DNA of 51,260 bases from Caulobacter sp. CCH9-E1 (GCF_001556515.1 NZ_LSJA01000285.1:1-51260), one strand, 5' to 3'. Counted from the stretch's first letter, positions 31,723-40,305 are shown. Translations and numbers: made by a program. The notes: generated by a model not told the origin, from the letters alone.

Positions 31723-32601
31723 TCAGGCCGCCCGCCGCGTGGTCGAGAGGGTGGAGAAGTAGACATCCTCCAGGCCCCCTTCGACCGGCGCGAAGCCATC
31801 GCCCGGATTGTCGTCGGACAGGATGTGGATGACGGTGCGGCCCGCCAGCAGACGGGTGGAAATCACTTTGTAGCGGGCCTTGGCCGCCTCGAGGTCGCTC
31901 TTGTCGATGATCTTCTTCCAGATGCGGCCCTTCAGCTTGGCCACCAGGTCCGCCGGCGCGCCTTCGCTGACGATGCGGCCATCGCAGATGATGGCCATGG
32001 CCGGGCAAAGATCGGAAACGTCCTCGACGATGTGGGTGGAAAGGATCACCACGACGTTCTCGCCGATCTCGGCCAGCAGGTTCAGGAAGCGGTTGCGTTC
32101 TTCGGGGTCGAGGCCCGCCGTGGGCTCGTCGACGATGATCAGGCGCGGATCGCCGATCAGGGCCTGGGCGATGCCGAACCGCTGGCGCATGCCGCCGGAA
32201 AAGCCAGCGATCGCCTTCTTGCGCACAGTCCAGAGGTTCACCTGGTTCAGCAGGTGCTCGACCGTCTCCTTGCGGTCCTTGGCGTTGGCGATCCCCTTCA
32301 GCACCGCCATGTGGTCCAGCATGTCGTAGGCCGAGACGCGCGGATAGACGCCAAAGTCCTGCGGCAGGTAGCCGAGCGTGCGACGCAGCAGCTCTGGCGT
32401 CTTCAGCACGTCGATGTCACCGAAACGGATGTGGCCGGAGGTCGGCGCCTGCAAGGTGGCGATCGTGCGCATCAAGGTCGACTTGCCCGCGCCGTTCGGC
32501 CCCAGAAGGCCATACATCCCGCGCGGGATCGTCAGATTGACCTCGTCCAAGGCTTTGACGCCGTTGCCGTAGACGTGGGTCAAGTTCTCGATGATCAGCA
32601 T
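31723..32601 (-). CDS. ABC transporter ATP-binding protein
   Basis: A 292-residue ATPase with Walker A GPNGAGKST (residues about 34-42), Q-loop YLPQDFG, signature FSGGMRQR, Walker B LIIVDEPTAGLDPEE and H-loop STHIVEDV. The C-terminal 70 residues are a regulatory extension. It resembles the ABC-2-type ATPases (CcmA/NatA style) that pair with the permease-peptidase fusion immediately downstream. No substrate-binding protein is present, which favours export. Confidence 0.9.
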   Translation of the reverse strand: MLIIENLTHVYGNGVKALDEVNLTIPRGMYGLLGPNGAGKSTLMRTIATLQAPTSGHIRFGDIDVLKTPELLRRTLGYLPQDFGVYPRVSAYDMLDHMAVLKGIANAKDRKETVEHLLNQVNLWTVRKKAIAGFSGGMRQRFGIAQALIGDPRLIIVDEPTAGLDPEERNRFLNLLAEIGENVVVILSTHIVEDVSDLCPAMAIICDGRIVSEGAPADLVAKLKGRIWKKIIDKSDLEAAKARYKVISTRLLAGRTVIHILSDDNPGDGFAPVEGGLEDVYFSTLSTTRRAA

Positions 32602-32799
32602 GAACGTTCCGTCGCCCCCGAATGCCGCCCAAATATCCCCACACCGTCATGACTCGGCGGCGCGGATAGGGGCAAGTGAAAGAACGTTTAGGCAAGGCGT
32701 TCAACCCAGGGATTTTGGAAAGCCCTCGCTTTCGGCCTGGCGCCTCCGAACGTGCGACGAGGGTTTTTGCGAGGGCGGTTTGGGTCTACAGGAAGCGCC

Positions 32800-33480
32800 A
32801 TGACGACTTACGCCTTTCCCCCGCATGCCCTTCCGACGGTCCCGGTGGAGGGATCGGACGCCGTCTTTCCGGTTCGCCGGATCCTTTGTGTCGGCCGCAA
32901 CTACGCCGCGCACCGGCGCGAGATGGGCGGCGACGAGCGCGATCCGCCCTTCTTCTTCGCCAAGCCCGCAGACGCGGTCGCGCCGCTGCGCGGTGAAATC
33001 CCCTATCCGCCCGCCACCAGCGACCTGCACCACGAGATCGAGCTCGTCGTGGCGCTGAAGGCCGGCGGCGCGGACCTCACGCCCGAACAGGCGCTGACCT
33101 GCGTCTTCGGCTATGCGGTCGGCGTGGACCTGACGCGCCGCGACCTGCAGGGCGCGGCCAAGGCCAAGGGCCAGCCCTGGGAAGCGGGCAAGGCCTTCGA
33201 CGCCAGCGCCCCGATCAGCGCTCTCCGAGTCATGGGCGAGCCCGCGCCGGAAGCGGCCATCACGCTCTCGGTCAATGGCGCCGAGCGCCAACGGGGTCAG
33301 ATCGGAGACATGATCTGGAATGTCGGCGAGGTCATCGCCAAAGCCAGCGCGCTCTGGACCCTGGCGGCGGGCGACCTGATCTTCACCGGCACGCCAGAAG
33401 GCGTCGCCGCCATCGTCCGCGGCGACAGGGTGGTCGGCGAGATCGACGGCGTCGGCCGGCTGGAATTCACCCTGGTCTGA
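32800..33480 (+). CDS. Fumarylacetoacetate hydrolase family protein (fumarylpyruvate hydrolase-like)
   Basis: A 226-residue FAH-fold enzyme: ILCVGRNYAAHRREMGGDERDPPFFFAKPADAV, the metal ligands in DLHHEIELVVAL (E-x-E), and D in GYAVGVDLTRRDLQ. The C-terminal motif is LIFTGTPEGVAAI. The short form and FFFAKPADA motif resemble fumarylpyruvate hydrolases of the gentisate pathway. With the maleylacetoacetate/maleylpyruvate isomerase-like GST eight bases downstream, ring-cleavage product degradation is likely, though no dioxygenase is in the window. The ATG at 32800 follows GGAAG. Confidence 0.85.
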   Translation: MTTYAFPPHALPTVPVEGSDAVFPVRRILCVGRNYAAHRREMGGDERDPPFFFAKPADAVAPLRGEIPYPPATSDLHHEIELVVALKAGGADLTPEQALTCVFGYAVGVDLTRRDLQGAAKAKGQPWEAGKAFDASAPISALRVMGEPAPEAAITLSVNGAERQRGQIGDMIWNVGEVIAKASALWTLAAGDLIFTGTPEGVAAIVRGDRVVGEIDGVGRLEFTLV

Positions 33481-33487
33481 GGCCGCC

Positions 33488-34120
33488 ATGAAGCTCGTCC
33501 TGCACAGCGCCAAGCGCGCCAGCGCGCCCTATCGGGTGCGTATCGGCCTCAATCTCAAAGGCCTGGCTTTCGAACTGCGCCCTGTCGACCTAGTGGCGAA
33601 CGCCCACCAAACCGAGGACTATCGCAGCCTCAACGCCCAGGCGCTGGTGCCCACGCTGGAAGTCGATGGACGCCCTCTGACCCAGAGCCTGGCGATCCTG
33701 GAATGGCTGGACGAAGCTTTTCCGGAGCCGCGCCTGCTGCCGACCGATCCGTTCGACCGCGCCACGGTGCGAGCCATGGCCGAGATCATCGCCTGCGATA
33801 TTCATCCGTTGAACAACCTGCGGATCCTGCGGGCGCTGACCGCCCTGGAGATCGACGAAGATCAGCGCAACGCTTGGGTGACCCGGTGGATCTCGGACGG
33901 CTTTTCCGCGTTGGAGCCGCTCGTCGCCCGTCACGGCGGCGCTTTCGCCTTCGGCGACACGCCGGGTCTCGTGGATTGTCTCCTGACGCCGCAAGTGTTC
34001 AACGCCGGGCGTTTCAACGTCGACCTCTCGCCGTTCCCAGCGATCCAAGCCGCAGCCGCCCGCGCGGCGCTGCACCCGGCCATCGCGGCCGCACACCCCG
34101 ACCACCATCCGGAGCGCTAG
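33488..34120 (+). CDS. maiA: Zeta-class glutathione transferase, maleylacetoacetate isomerase
   Basis: Isomerises maleylacetoacetate or maleylpyruvate to the fumaryl form with glutathione. The 210-residue protein has a thioredoxin-fold N domain (MKLVLHSAKRASAPYRVRIGLNLKGL, LVPTLEVDG, LTQSLAILEWLDE) and the zeta-class helical domain (AEIIACDIHPLNNLRILRAL, GDTPGLVDCLLTPQVFNAGRF). The usual SSCSWRVR loop reads RASAPYRVR, with a Ser retained but the Cys lost. It acts just before the FAH-like enzyme encoded upstream; both lie in one operon with the carbonic anhydrase. Confidence 0.85.
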   Translation: MKLVLHSAKRASAPYRVRIGLNLKGLAFELRPVDLVANAHQTEDYRSLNAQALVPTLEVDGRPLTQSLAILEWLDEAFPEPRLLPTDPFDRATVRAMAEIIACDIHPLNNLRILRALTALEIDEDQRNAWVTRWISDGFSALEPLVARHGGAFAFGDTPGLVDCLLTPQVFNAGRFNVDLSPFPAIQAAAARAALHPAIAAAHPDHHPER

Positions 34121-34753
34121 ATGCTTGAGGATCTGAAAGCCAAGAACGCCGCCTGGTCAAAGAGCAAGACTCAGGTCGATCCCGACTTCTTCAAGCGCCT
34201 CGAAGGTCAGCAGAGCCCGGAATATCTCTGGATCGGCTGCAGCGACAGCCGCGTGCCCGCCAACGAAATCGTCGGCCTGGACCCGGGCGAGCTGTTCGTC
34301 CACCGCAACGTCGCCAATCTGGCCCCGCCGCAGGACGCCAATTATCTCAGCGTGCTGCAGTTCGCGGTCGACGTCTTGAAGGTCAAGCACATCATGGTCG
34401 TGGGTCACTACGGCTGCGGCGGCGTGGCGGCGGCGATCGACGGACAGCGCCGCGGCCTCGTCGACCACTGGCTGCATCCGATCCGTGAGGTCTGCGCGGA
34501 GCACAAGCACGAGCTGGCTCAGATTCCGGAAAAGCGCGCCATGCTCGACCGCCTGACCGAGCTGAACGTCGCCCGCCAGGTGCGCAACGTCGCCGCCGAC
34601 GTCTTCGTGCAAGACGCCTGGGCTCGCGGCCAACAGCTCGCTGTGCACGGCTGGGTCTATTCGCTGCACGACGGGCTGGTCACCGACCTCGACATCGGCA
34701 TCGCCAGCCTGGCCGACTATGAGCGCGTCGTGGCGGAGTCGATCGACGGCTAG
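34121..34753 (+). CDS. can: Beta-carbonic anhydrase, cytosolic
   Basis: Interconverts carbon dioxide and bicarbonate. The 210-residue protein has zinc ligands C40, D42 (CSDSR), H96 and C99 (GHYGCGG), and follows E. coli Can closely (MLEDLKAKNAAWSKSKTQVDPDFF, LFVHRNVANL, DAWARGQQLAVHGWVYSLHDGLV). There is no signal peptide. Its ATG follows the maiA stop with no gap. It is convergent with a second, exported beta-carbonic anhydrase 17 bases away. Confidence 0.94.
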   Translation: MLEDLKAKNAAWSKSKTQVDPDFFKRLEGQQSPEYLWIGCSDSRVPANEIVGLDPGELFVHRNVANLAPPQDANYLSVLQFAVDVLKVKHIMVVGHYGCGGVAAAIDGQRRGLVDHWLHPIREVCAEHKHELAQIPEKRAMLDRLTELNVARQVRNVAADVFVQDAWARGQQLAVHGWVYSLHDGLVTDLDIGIASLADYERVVAESIDG

Positions 34754-34770
34754 GTCCGCCGCCTTCAACG

Positions 34771-35589
34771 TCAGGCGTCGAAGGCGACCGCGCCCGTGCT
34801 GAGATCGTAGCAGGCCGAGACGATCTTCAGGCGCCCCTCCTCCAGCCGCTCGGCAAGCGTGCCGTCAGACACCTTCAGGCGGCGCGCGATGTCGCGAACG
34901 TTCTGGCGGATCGCGGCGTCCTGCAGGTCGGCCGGATGCTGCTCCTCGGCCTCGATCACCGCCGGCAGGATCGGCAGCACCATTTCATGCAAGGCGCCAT
35001 GCAGCTCGGCGTGCTTGGTGGCGACGTCCACCGCCGCGCCCACGGCGCCGCACTTGGTGTGCCCCAGCACGACGATCAGCGGCGCGCCCAGGTGCTCGAC
35101 GGCATAGACGATCGAGCCGAGGCCTTCGCGGCTGACAGTCGAGCCGGCGACGCGGACGACGAAGAGTTCGCCCAGATTGCAGTCAAAGATCAGTTCCGGC
35201 GCGGCGCGGCTATCCGAGCATCCGATGATCACCGCGAACGGCTTCTGGCCCTTGGACAGTTCGGCCACGCGGGCCATGGACGGCAGGGAGATGTTGGCGC
35301 CGCCCCTGGCGAAGATGGCGTTGCCCTGCTTCAGGCGGCCCAAGGCCTCGTCAGGGCTGATGGCCATGTCGGCGGGAGCCGGCGGCGCGGGCGGCGGCTC
35401 CATCGGCTTGACGGTCGAGAGCGCCTTGTCCAACGCGGCCTTGTCGGTCGTCTGATGCTTGAGCGCCCGCGACGTGCGACGGCCCTTCTTGGTCAGGAGG
35501 CTGGGCGAGCCGCCTTCGCCCTCGGCGAAGGCCAGGGCCGGCGCCGCCGCGCCGATGAGCGCGCCCAGCAGCAATCGTCTCGAAACCAT
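34771..35589 (-). CDS. Beta-carbonic anhydrase with twin-arginine-like signal peptide
   Basis: A 272-residue protein: an N-terminal signal with RR (MVSRRLLLGALIGAAAPALAFA) and a 55-residue Pro/Lys-rich linker. A beta-carbonic anhydrase domain (about 78-272) carries zinc ligands C124, D126 (CSDSR), H177 and C180 (GHTKCGA). GHTKCGAV puts it in a different subclass from the neighbouring Can. The export route (Tat or Sec) is not certain, but the mature enzyme is probably periplasmic. GGGGGACG precedes the ATG. Confidence 0.88.
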   Translation of the reverse strand: MVSRRLLLGALIGAAAPALAFAEGEGGSPSLLTKKGRRTSRALKHQTTDKAALDKALSTVKPMEPPPAPPAPADMAISPDEALGRLKQGNAIFARGGANISLPSMARVAELSKGQKPFAVIIGCSDSRAAPELIFDCNLGELFVVRVAGSTVSREGLGSIVYAVEHLGAPLIVVLGHTKCGAVGAAVDVATKHAELHGALHEMVLPILPAVIEAEEQHPADLQDAAIRQNVRDIARRLKVSDGTLAERLEEGRLKIVSACYDLSTGAVAFDA

Positions 35590-35661
35590 CTCGTCCCCCG
35601 ACGTCGATCAATGTCGGAGAACAGCTAGACCACAACGACTCTAAGGAACGTTAACCGCGCT

Positions 35662-36135
35662 CTACAGCGGCAATTCAACGCGCTTGACCACCGTGCGCAT
35701 CGCGATGCTCGAGCTCACGCGGACAACCCCAGGAATACGGGTAAGCTCCTGCGCGTGGACCCGTTCAAGGTCGTCCACGTCCCGAACCACCAGCCGCAGC
35801 AGATAGTCCGATCCGCCGGTCATCAGATAGCACTCGGCGACCTCGCGCACGCTCGCGATGGCCTTTTCGAACGCGCTCAGCGCCGACTCCGCCTGTGACG
35901 ACAGCGTCACGGTCACGAAGACGCTGAGCGGCAGGCCGACCGCGCGCTCGTCGATCACGGCGGCGTATCGGCTGATCACCCCGGATTCTTCCAGGGCCCG
36001 GACCCGGCGCAGGCAGGCGGACTCGGAAAGATTCACCGCCTCGCCCATTTCCACATAGCTGGCTCTCCCTCGCCTCTGCAGGAGGTTGAGGAGCTTCCGG
36101 TCGAAACCATCGAGATTGGCGGCGGGTTTCGTCAT
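35662..36135 (-). CDS. Lrp/AsnC-family regulator of alanine dehydrogenase
   Basis: A 157-residue protein: an N-terminal helix-turn-helix (about 8-60, LDGFDRKLLNLLQRRGRASYVEMGEAVNLSESACLRRVRAL) and a C-terminal RAM ligand domain (about 70-150, with VAECYLMTGGSDYLLRLVVRDVDDLE). It is divergent from ald, an arrangement in which the Lrp homologue (AldR-like) activates or represses ald in response to alanine. The ATG at 36135 starts the family-conserved part; 14 codons of upstream frame are discarded. Confidence 0.88.
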   Translation of the reverse strand: MTKPAANLDGFDRKLLNLLQRRGRASYVEMGEAVNLSESACLRRVRALEESGVISRYAAVIDERAVGLPLSVFVTVTLSSQAESALSAFEKAIASVREVAECYLMTGGSDYLLRLVVRDVDDLERVHAQELTRIPGVVRVSSSIAMRTVVKRVELPL

Positions 36136-36253
36136 GTTTGGCCCGTTTGACGCAGGAATCCTGCACAAATTTAGCACCGAAGCACGAAATCACCAAGGAA
36201 ACTGCGCCGTCCGAAGAGCAGAATTCCAGGAAAGCGCTTTTGGAGGAAGCATC
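36136..36253. promoter_or_regulatory. Shared control region of the lrp-like gene and ald
   Basis: A perfect palindrome GCAGGA-A-TCCTGC lies at 36152-36164, 16 bases outside the regulator's start. A related half-symmetric GCAGAATTCCAGG occurs about 65 bases further on towards ald. Lrp proteins bind spaced imperfect repeats of this kind, so these are candidate sites. A GGAGGAAG ribosome site for ald ends the region. Confidence 0.5.
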
Positions 36254-37366
36254 ATGCGGGTTGGCGTCCCAACAGAGATCAAACCGGGCGAGCACCGGGT
36301 CGGCCTGACGCCGACGGCCGTCCGGGAATATGTCGGCCACGGCCATACCGTGCTGGTCCAGTCGGGCGCCGGCCTCGGCGCCGGCTATGCCGACGAGGCC
36401 TATGTCAAGGCGGGCGCGACCATCGCCCCCGACGCCGCGGCGGTGTTCGCGGGCGCGGACATGATCGTGAAGGTCAAGGAACCGCAGAAGGTCGAGTGGG
36501 AGAAGCTCGAACCGCGCCACATCCTCTTCACCTACCTGCACCTGGCGCCCGATCCGGCCCAGACGGAAGGCCTGCTGAACAGCGGGTGCGCGGCCATCGC
36601 CTATGAGACCGTCACCGACGCGCGCGGCGGCCTGCCGCTGCTGGCGCCGATGTCGGAAGTCGCCGGCCGGATCGCGGTCTTCTCGGCGGCCGAGACTCTG
36701 CTCAAGCACAACGGCGGCATGGGTCTTCTGCTCAGCGGCGTGCCCGGCGTGCCGCCAGCGCGCGTGGCCGTTCTGGGCGGCGGCGTGGTCGGCAGCAACG
36801 CCGCCCGCATGGCCGCGGGTCTCGGCGCCGAGGTGGTGGTGCTGGAGCGCTCGATCCCGCGCATGCGCGAGCTGGACGACCTCTACCAGGGCCGCATCCT
36901 GACCCGCTATTCGACCTTCGCCGCCGTCGAGGAAGAGATCCTCAAGGCCGACGTGGTGATCGGCGCGGTGCTGACGGCCGGCGCGGCCGCGCCCAAGCTG
37001 GTGCGCCGCGAACACCTGAAGCAGATGAAGCCCGGCTCGGTGCTGGTCGACGTCTCGATCGACCAAGGCGGCTGCTTCGAAACCAGCAAACCCACGACCC
37101 ACGCCGAGCCGACCTACGTGGTCGACGGCGTCGTGCACTACTGCGTGGCCAACATGCCCGGCGCCGCGCCGCGCACCTCGTCCGAGGCCCTGGGCAACGC
37201 GACCCTGCCGTTCGGTCTGGCGCTGGCCGACAAGGGCCTCGACGCGCTGAAGTCGAACGTTCACCTGGCGCGCGGCCTCAACGTGCTGAAGGGCCAGCTG
37301 ACTCACCCGGCCGTCGCCGAGGCGTTGGGCAAGACGTCGATCGACCCCTACGGCGCCTGGAACTAG
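36254..37366 (+). CDS. ald: Alanine dehydrogenase
   Basis: Reversible NAD-dependent oxidative deamination of L-alanine to pyruvate and ammonia. The 370-residue protein starts MRVGVPTEIKPGEHRVGLTP with the conserved substrate Arg/Lys region. It has KVKEPQKVEW and the NAD fold VAVLGGGVVGSNAARMAAGLGAEVVVLE near 170. The catalytic His is probably in YLHLAPD, and DVSIDQGGCFETSKPTTH and VVHYCVANMPGAAPRTS complete the signature. Length matches the family. Divergent from its likely Lrp-type regulator. Confidence 0.95.
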   Translation: MRVGVPTEIKPGEHRVGLTPTAVREYVGHGHTVLVQSGAGLGAGYADEAYVKAGATIAPDAAAVFAGADMIVKVKEPQKVEWEKLEPRHILFTYLHLAPDPAQTEGLLNSGCAAIAYETVTDARGGLPLLAPMSEVAGRIAVFSAAETLLKHNGGMGLLLSGVPGVPPARVAVLGGGVVGSNAARMAAGLGAEVVVLERSIPRMRELDDLYQGRILTRYSTFAAVEEEILKADVVIGAVLTAGAAAPKLVRREHLKQMKPGSVLVDVSIDQGGCFETSKPTTHAEPTYVVDGVVHYCVANMPGAAPRTSSEALGNATLPFGLALADKGLDALKSNVHLARGLNVLKGQLTHPAVAEALGKTSIDPYGAWN

Positions 37367-37377
37367 GCCTGGCTTTT

Positions 37378-37405
37378 CGGTTCCCCGGTCTTGGCCGGGG
37401 AACCG
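37378..37405. terminator. Strong hairpin between convergent ald and the spsF-like gene
   Basis: Eleven-bp perfect stem CGGTTCCCCGG / CCGGGGAACCG with a six-base loop. No T-run follows on either strand, so termination would rely on structure; it may protect mRNA 3' ends instead. Confidence 0.5.
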
Positions 37406-37406
37406 G

Positions 37407-38111
37407 TCACGCCGCGAAGCGGGCGATGTCCTGGCGGCTGCCGATCAGGTCCAGCACGTCGTTCATCCGGAAGCCCGGATCGACGGGATGCAAGGCGTCG
37501 TAGACCGAGCGCGCAAAGGCGAGGTCCGCGGCCGTCTTGACCCGCCAGTCGAGGCGCGACCAGTCGCGCGGCGCGGTCAGGTGCGCCTGGCTCCAGCGGC
37601 CGGGCTGATTGCGGATCGCGGCGGTGGGCGAGATGCGCGCCATCGGATCGCGCTCCTCGGCGGCCGCGGCTTGAAGCGCGCCAGCCTTGATCACCTCGAC
37701 CTCAAGACCGGCCGGATAGGTGCGCTGGACGCGGTTGGACGTGTAGTCGGCGCCGCTGGCCAGGGCCAGGCGGATGGCCTCGTCAATGACCCCGGGATCC
37801 ACGAACGGCGCGTCGCCCTTCAGGCGAACCACGTGGCTGACCGAACTGATCGTGTCGGCGCAGCGGGCGATACGCGCCAGGATGTCCGCGCCCGCCCCGC
37901 GGTGGACCGTGTAGCCGCGCGACACCAGGAAGCCGGCTAGAGCGTCATCGACGGTGTCGGCGCTGGTGGCGACGATGATTTTCGAGAGGCAACGCGCGCC
38001 GCGCAGGCGCTCCAGCTGACGGATGATCATCGGCTCGCCGCGAAGCGTAGCCATCGACTTGCCCGGCAGTCGAGTGGAGCCCATCCGGGCCTGCAGCACG
38101 GCGAGGATCAT
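37407..38111 (-). CDS. SpsF-like CMP/NTP-sugar nucleotidyltransferase
   Basis: A 234-residue protein of the cytidylyltransferase fold: MILAVLQARMGSTRLPGKSMATLRGEPMI (nucleotide-binding start), VATSADTVDDAL, and VVRLKGDAPFVDPGVIDEAI with the catalytic Asp. It resembles SpsF of spore-coat polysaccharide and similar enzymes in flagellin or surface-sugar pathways. The aldo/keto reductase 183 bases upstream on the same strand could belong to the same pathway, as in other spsF clusters. Substrate unknown. Confidence 0.78.
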   Translation of the reverse strand: MILAVLQARMGSTRLPGKSMATLRGEPMIIRQLERLRGARCLSKIIVATSADTVDDALAGFLVSRGYTVHRGAGADILARIARCADTISSVSHVVRLKGDAPFVDPGVIDEAIRLALASGADYTSNRVQRTYPAGLEVEVIKAGALQAAAAEERDPMARISPTAAIRNQPGRWSQAHLTAPRDWSRLDWRVKTAADLAFARSVYDALHPVDPGFRMNDVLDLIGSRQDIARFAA

Positions 38112-38294
38112 GTCGCATCTCTCCCTCAGTTGGGATCAAGCTAGGCTGGAAGTCTTAAAATCCGAGTGAACCTTAGGGTTAATAGGCGTTGACGCTCTTC
38201 AGCCGGAGATCGCGCCTGCGATCTTCGGCCAGATCATTGTCCAAGTTGATTCTAGGGACGCGCCAGAGGAACCGGCCCGTCGGCGAGACATCTG

Positions 38295-39170
38295 TCAGGC
38301 GACCCAACGTCGCGGGTCGAGCGCGACCGGATCGTCGATCGCCATCTCGTCCCAATCCAAATCCGGCGGCGGGCTGGAGGCCGCGGCCACCACCGCCGAC
38401 AGTTCGGCGGCCGAGTTCACGCCGACCAGGACCGCTGAGCCCTCCGGACGCGAAAGCGCGAAACCCAGCGCCGCCTGGAGCGGGTCCGAGCGGCCTTCGG
38501 CGATCATGCGGCGGACGCGCGAAAGACGCCCCGAGGCGCCCTTCAACTGGGCCGGCACGCGATCCGGCGGCAGGAACAGCAGGCCGTTCAGGAAGATCGA
38601 GCGCAGATGGACCTCGATCCCCATGCCAGCGATGCGCTGCAGCGAGCCGTCGGCCAGCAGGCGCTGGTCGAGCAGGCTGGCGGGGGCTTGCAGGATGTCG
38701 GGCTTGAAGCGCTTGGCGACGCCGACGGGATCGTCCGAGGCATGGGCCGCGACGCCGATCTTGGCGAAAACGCCTTGATCCTTCAGGCGCTGGAGACGCT
38801 CCCAGAGCGCCGGACCATGCGCGCCGAACAATTCCGACGGCGAATGAACGATGATGGCGTCCGCGCGCTCGACGCCCAGGCGACGGAGCGTGGCCCGGGC
38901 CTCGGCCTCGACATAGTCCGGGCCGCGATCGGCGCGACCAGCGGCCAGGGTGACGCGGAACGGCGTCGGACGCGGCAGGAGCTCGCCCAGGATGGTTTCA
39001 GCGCGGCCGAACAGGCCCGAGGCGTCCAACACGGACAGACGCGCGCGGGCGGCGATGTTCAGAATCTCGCGGGTCTCGACTTCGGGCGAGCGGCCGCGAG
39101 GCGCGGAACCGCTGCCGTCGAGGCCGAACTGCGCGGCCGCGAGACCCAATTTTGAGACCGAAATGGACAT
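38295..39170 (-). CDS. Aldo/keto reductase family protein
   Basis: A 291-residue TIM-barrel protein: KLGLAAAQFGLDG, ARLSVLDASGLFGRAETILGELL (Asp and, where Tyr is usual, LFGRAE) and ADAIIVHSP. ALGFALSRPEGSAVLVGVNSAAELS is the C-terminal cofactor-binding segment. The canonical catalytic Tyr in D-x-x-x-x-Y is replaced (DASGLFG), so catalysis may be altered. Such sequences occur beside spsF in surface polysaccharide loci. The ATG at 39170 is the only good start. The gap 38112-38294 shows no feature I recognise. Confidence 0.7.
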   Translation of the reverse strand: MSISVSKLGLAAAQFGLDGSGSAPRGRSPEVETREILNIAARARLSVLDASGLFGRAETILGELLPRPTPFRVTLAAGRADRGPDYVEAEARATLRRLGVERADAIIVHSPSELFGAHGPALWERLQRLKDQGVFAKIGVAAHASDDPVGVAKRFKPDILQAPASLLDQRLLADGSLQRIAGMGIEVHLRSIFLNGLLFLPPDRVPAQLKGASGRLSRVRRMIAEGRSDPLQAALGFALSRPEGSAVLVGVNSAAELSAVVAAASSPPPDLDWDEMAIDDPVALDPRRWVA

Positions 39171-39270
39171 GCCATCCGTGCGGGAAATCACTAATCGAAG
39201 ACCAACGCTACGCGCCAAGGTTTGAACATCAGGTTTCTGGAACCTTGCCGAGGGGTTAAAGTTGGTCCCA

Positions 39271-40245
39271 ATGATGAACCATCGCTCCGACGCGGATTGG
39301 CCGATGCACGGCATGGTCGAGGACGCCCGTCCGGCCCTGTCCGAAGCGCTTTCGCGAGGCCCCGCGGCTCTGGCGACGATCGTTTCGCTGGGCGGCGGCG
39401 GCCCTCGTCCGGTTGGAACGCAGATGGTGTTCGGCGCGCAAATCGTTTCCGGCTTTCTGTCCGGCGGCTGCATCGAGGCTGACGTCGAAGACCATGCTCG
39501 AGCATGCCTCGTGGACGGCCGGGTTCGGCGCCTGGTCTACGGCGAGGGCAGCCCCTGGCCGGATATCCGCCTGCTGTGCGGCGCGCGGATCGAAATCCTG
39601 GTCGAACGGATCCCGCCCGACGACGCGGCCGTACGGGCGCTTCTCGACCTTTCCCAGCGACGCATTCCCGCCTTCTGGGTCAGCGACGGCGCGCGCCGTC
39701 TCTGCGCGGAGGAGCCGCAAGCCCCTTGGCCGGGCTCCTTCGAGCGCGCTTACGATCCTCAGCCGCGCCTGATTGTCGTTGGCTCCGATCCCACGGCCCT
39801 GGCGGTCGCGAGCCTGGGGGCGCAATCGGGCTTCGAGACCACCCTGATCAGGCCGAAAGGGCCTTCGTCGCCGCCGCCGCTGGCCGGCGTTGCCTATCGT
39901 CGCGACAGCGTCGAGACTGCCTTGGCTGAGATCGGCCTGGACGCCTGGACGGCGGTTGCGGTCTGCGGTCACGAGCCTGAGCAGGATCATGCCGCGCTGA
40001 AGGCGGCCCTGCCCTCGGAAGCGCCCTATGTGGGCCTGCTCGGCGCCCGGCGTCGGCTTCCGGAGCGCCTCGCGCGCCTCAGGTCCGAGGGCCTTTCTGA
40101 CCGCGACCTCGCCAAGCTGCGCGCGCCGATAGGCCTCGACCTCGGCGGCAAGGCGCCGTTCGAGGTGGCGGTGGCGGTGATCGGCGAGGTGATGGCCGCG
40201 CGCCATGGCCAGCCGGTCCTGGCGCGACGGCCCGCGAACGCCTAG
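39271..40245 (+). CDS. XdhC/CoxI-family molybdoenzyme maturation protein
   Basis: XdhC-type chaperones bind molybdenum cofactor and help sulfurate and insert it into xanthine dehydrogenase-like enzymes. The 324-residue protein has the N-terminal motif ATIVSLGGGGPRPVGTQMVFG...SGFLSGGCIEADV. A Rossmann-like C domain (RLIVVGSDPTALAVASLGAQSGFETTLI) ends in VGLLGARRR and LDLGGKAPFEVAVAVIGEVMA. No molybdenum hydroxylase lies in the window. I use the ATG at 39271; a TTG at 39262 has a better-spaced GAGGGG and is an alternative. Its stop codon is the first three bases of a palindromic repeat. Confidence 0.82.
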   Translation: MMNHRSDADWPMHGMVEDARPALSEALSRGPAALATIVSLGGGGPRPVGTQMVFGAQIVSGFLSGGCIEADVEDHARACLVDGRVRRLVYGEGSPWPDIRLLCGARIEILVERIPPDDAAVRALLDLSQRRIPAFWVSDGARRLCAEEPQAPWPGSFERAYDPQPRLIVVGSDPTALAVASLGAQSGFETTLIRPKGPSSPPPLAGVAYRRDSVETALAEIGLDAWTAVAVCGHEPEQDHAALKAALPSEAPYVGLLGARRRLPERLARLRSEGLSDRDLAKLRAPIGLDLGGKAPFEVAVAVIGEVMAARHGQPVLARRPANA

Positions 40246-40294
40246 AGCGCGTTAGGTTTAAGTGTAAGCCGCTGAACCGCCCGAACGCGCTCTA
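40243..40294. repeat. Inverted repeat 1 between xdhC-like and creatininase genes
   Basis: Perfect 11-bp arms TAGAGCGCGTT (40243-40253) and AACGCGCTCTA (40284-40294) around 30 bases. The left TAG is the xdhC stop. Its layout suggests a palindromic intergenic repeat (REP-like). Confidence 0.7.
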
Positions 40295-40305
40295 AGCGTG
40301 TGAAT

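Noticed and set aside
39239..39263. GGAAC-N16-AGTT before the xdhC-like gene as a sigma-T promoter
   Set aside because: The -10 box has a mismatch, the predicted start falls at the start codon and there is no stress context.
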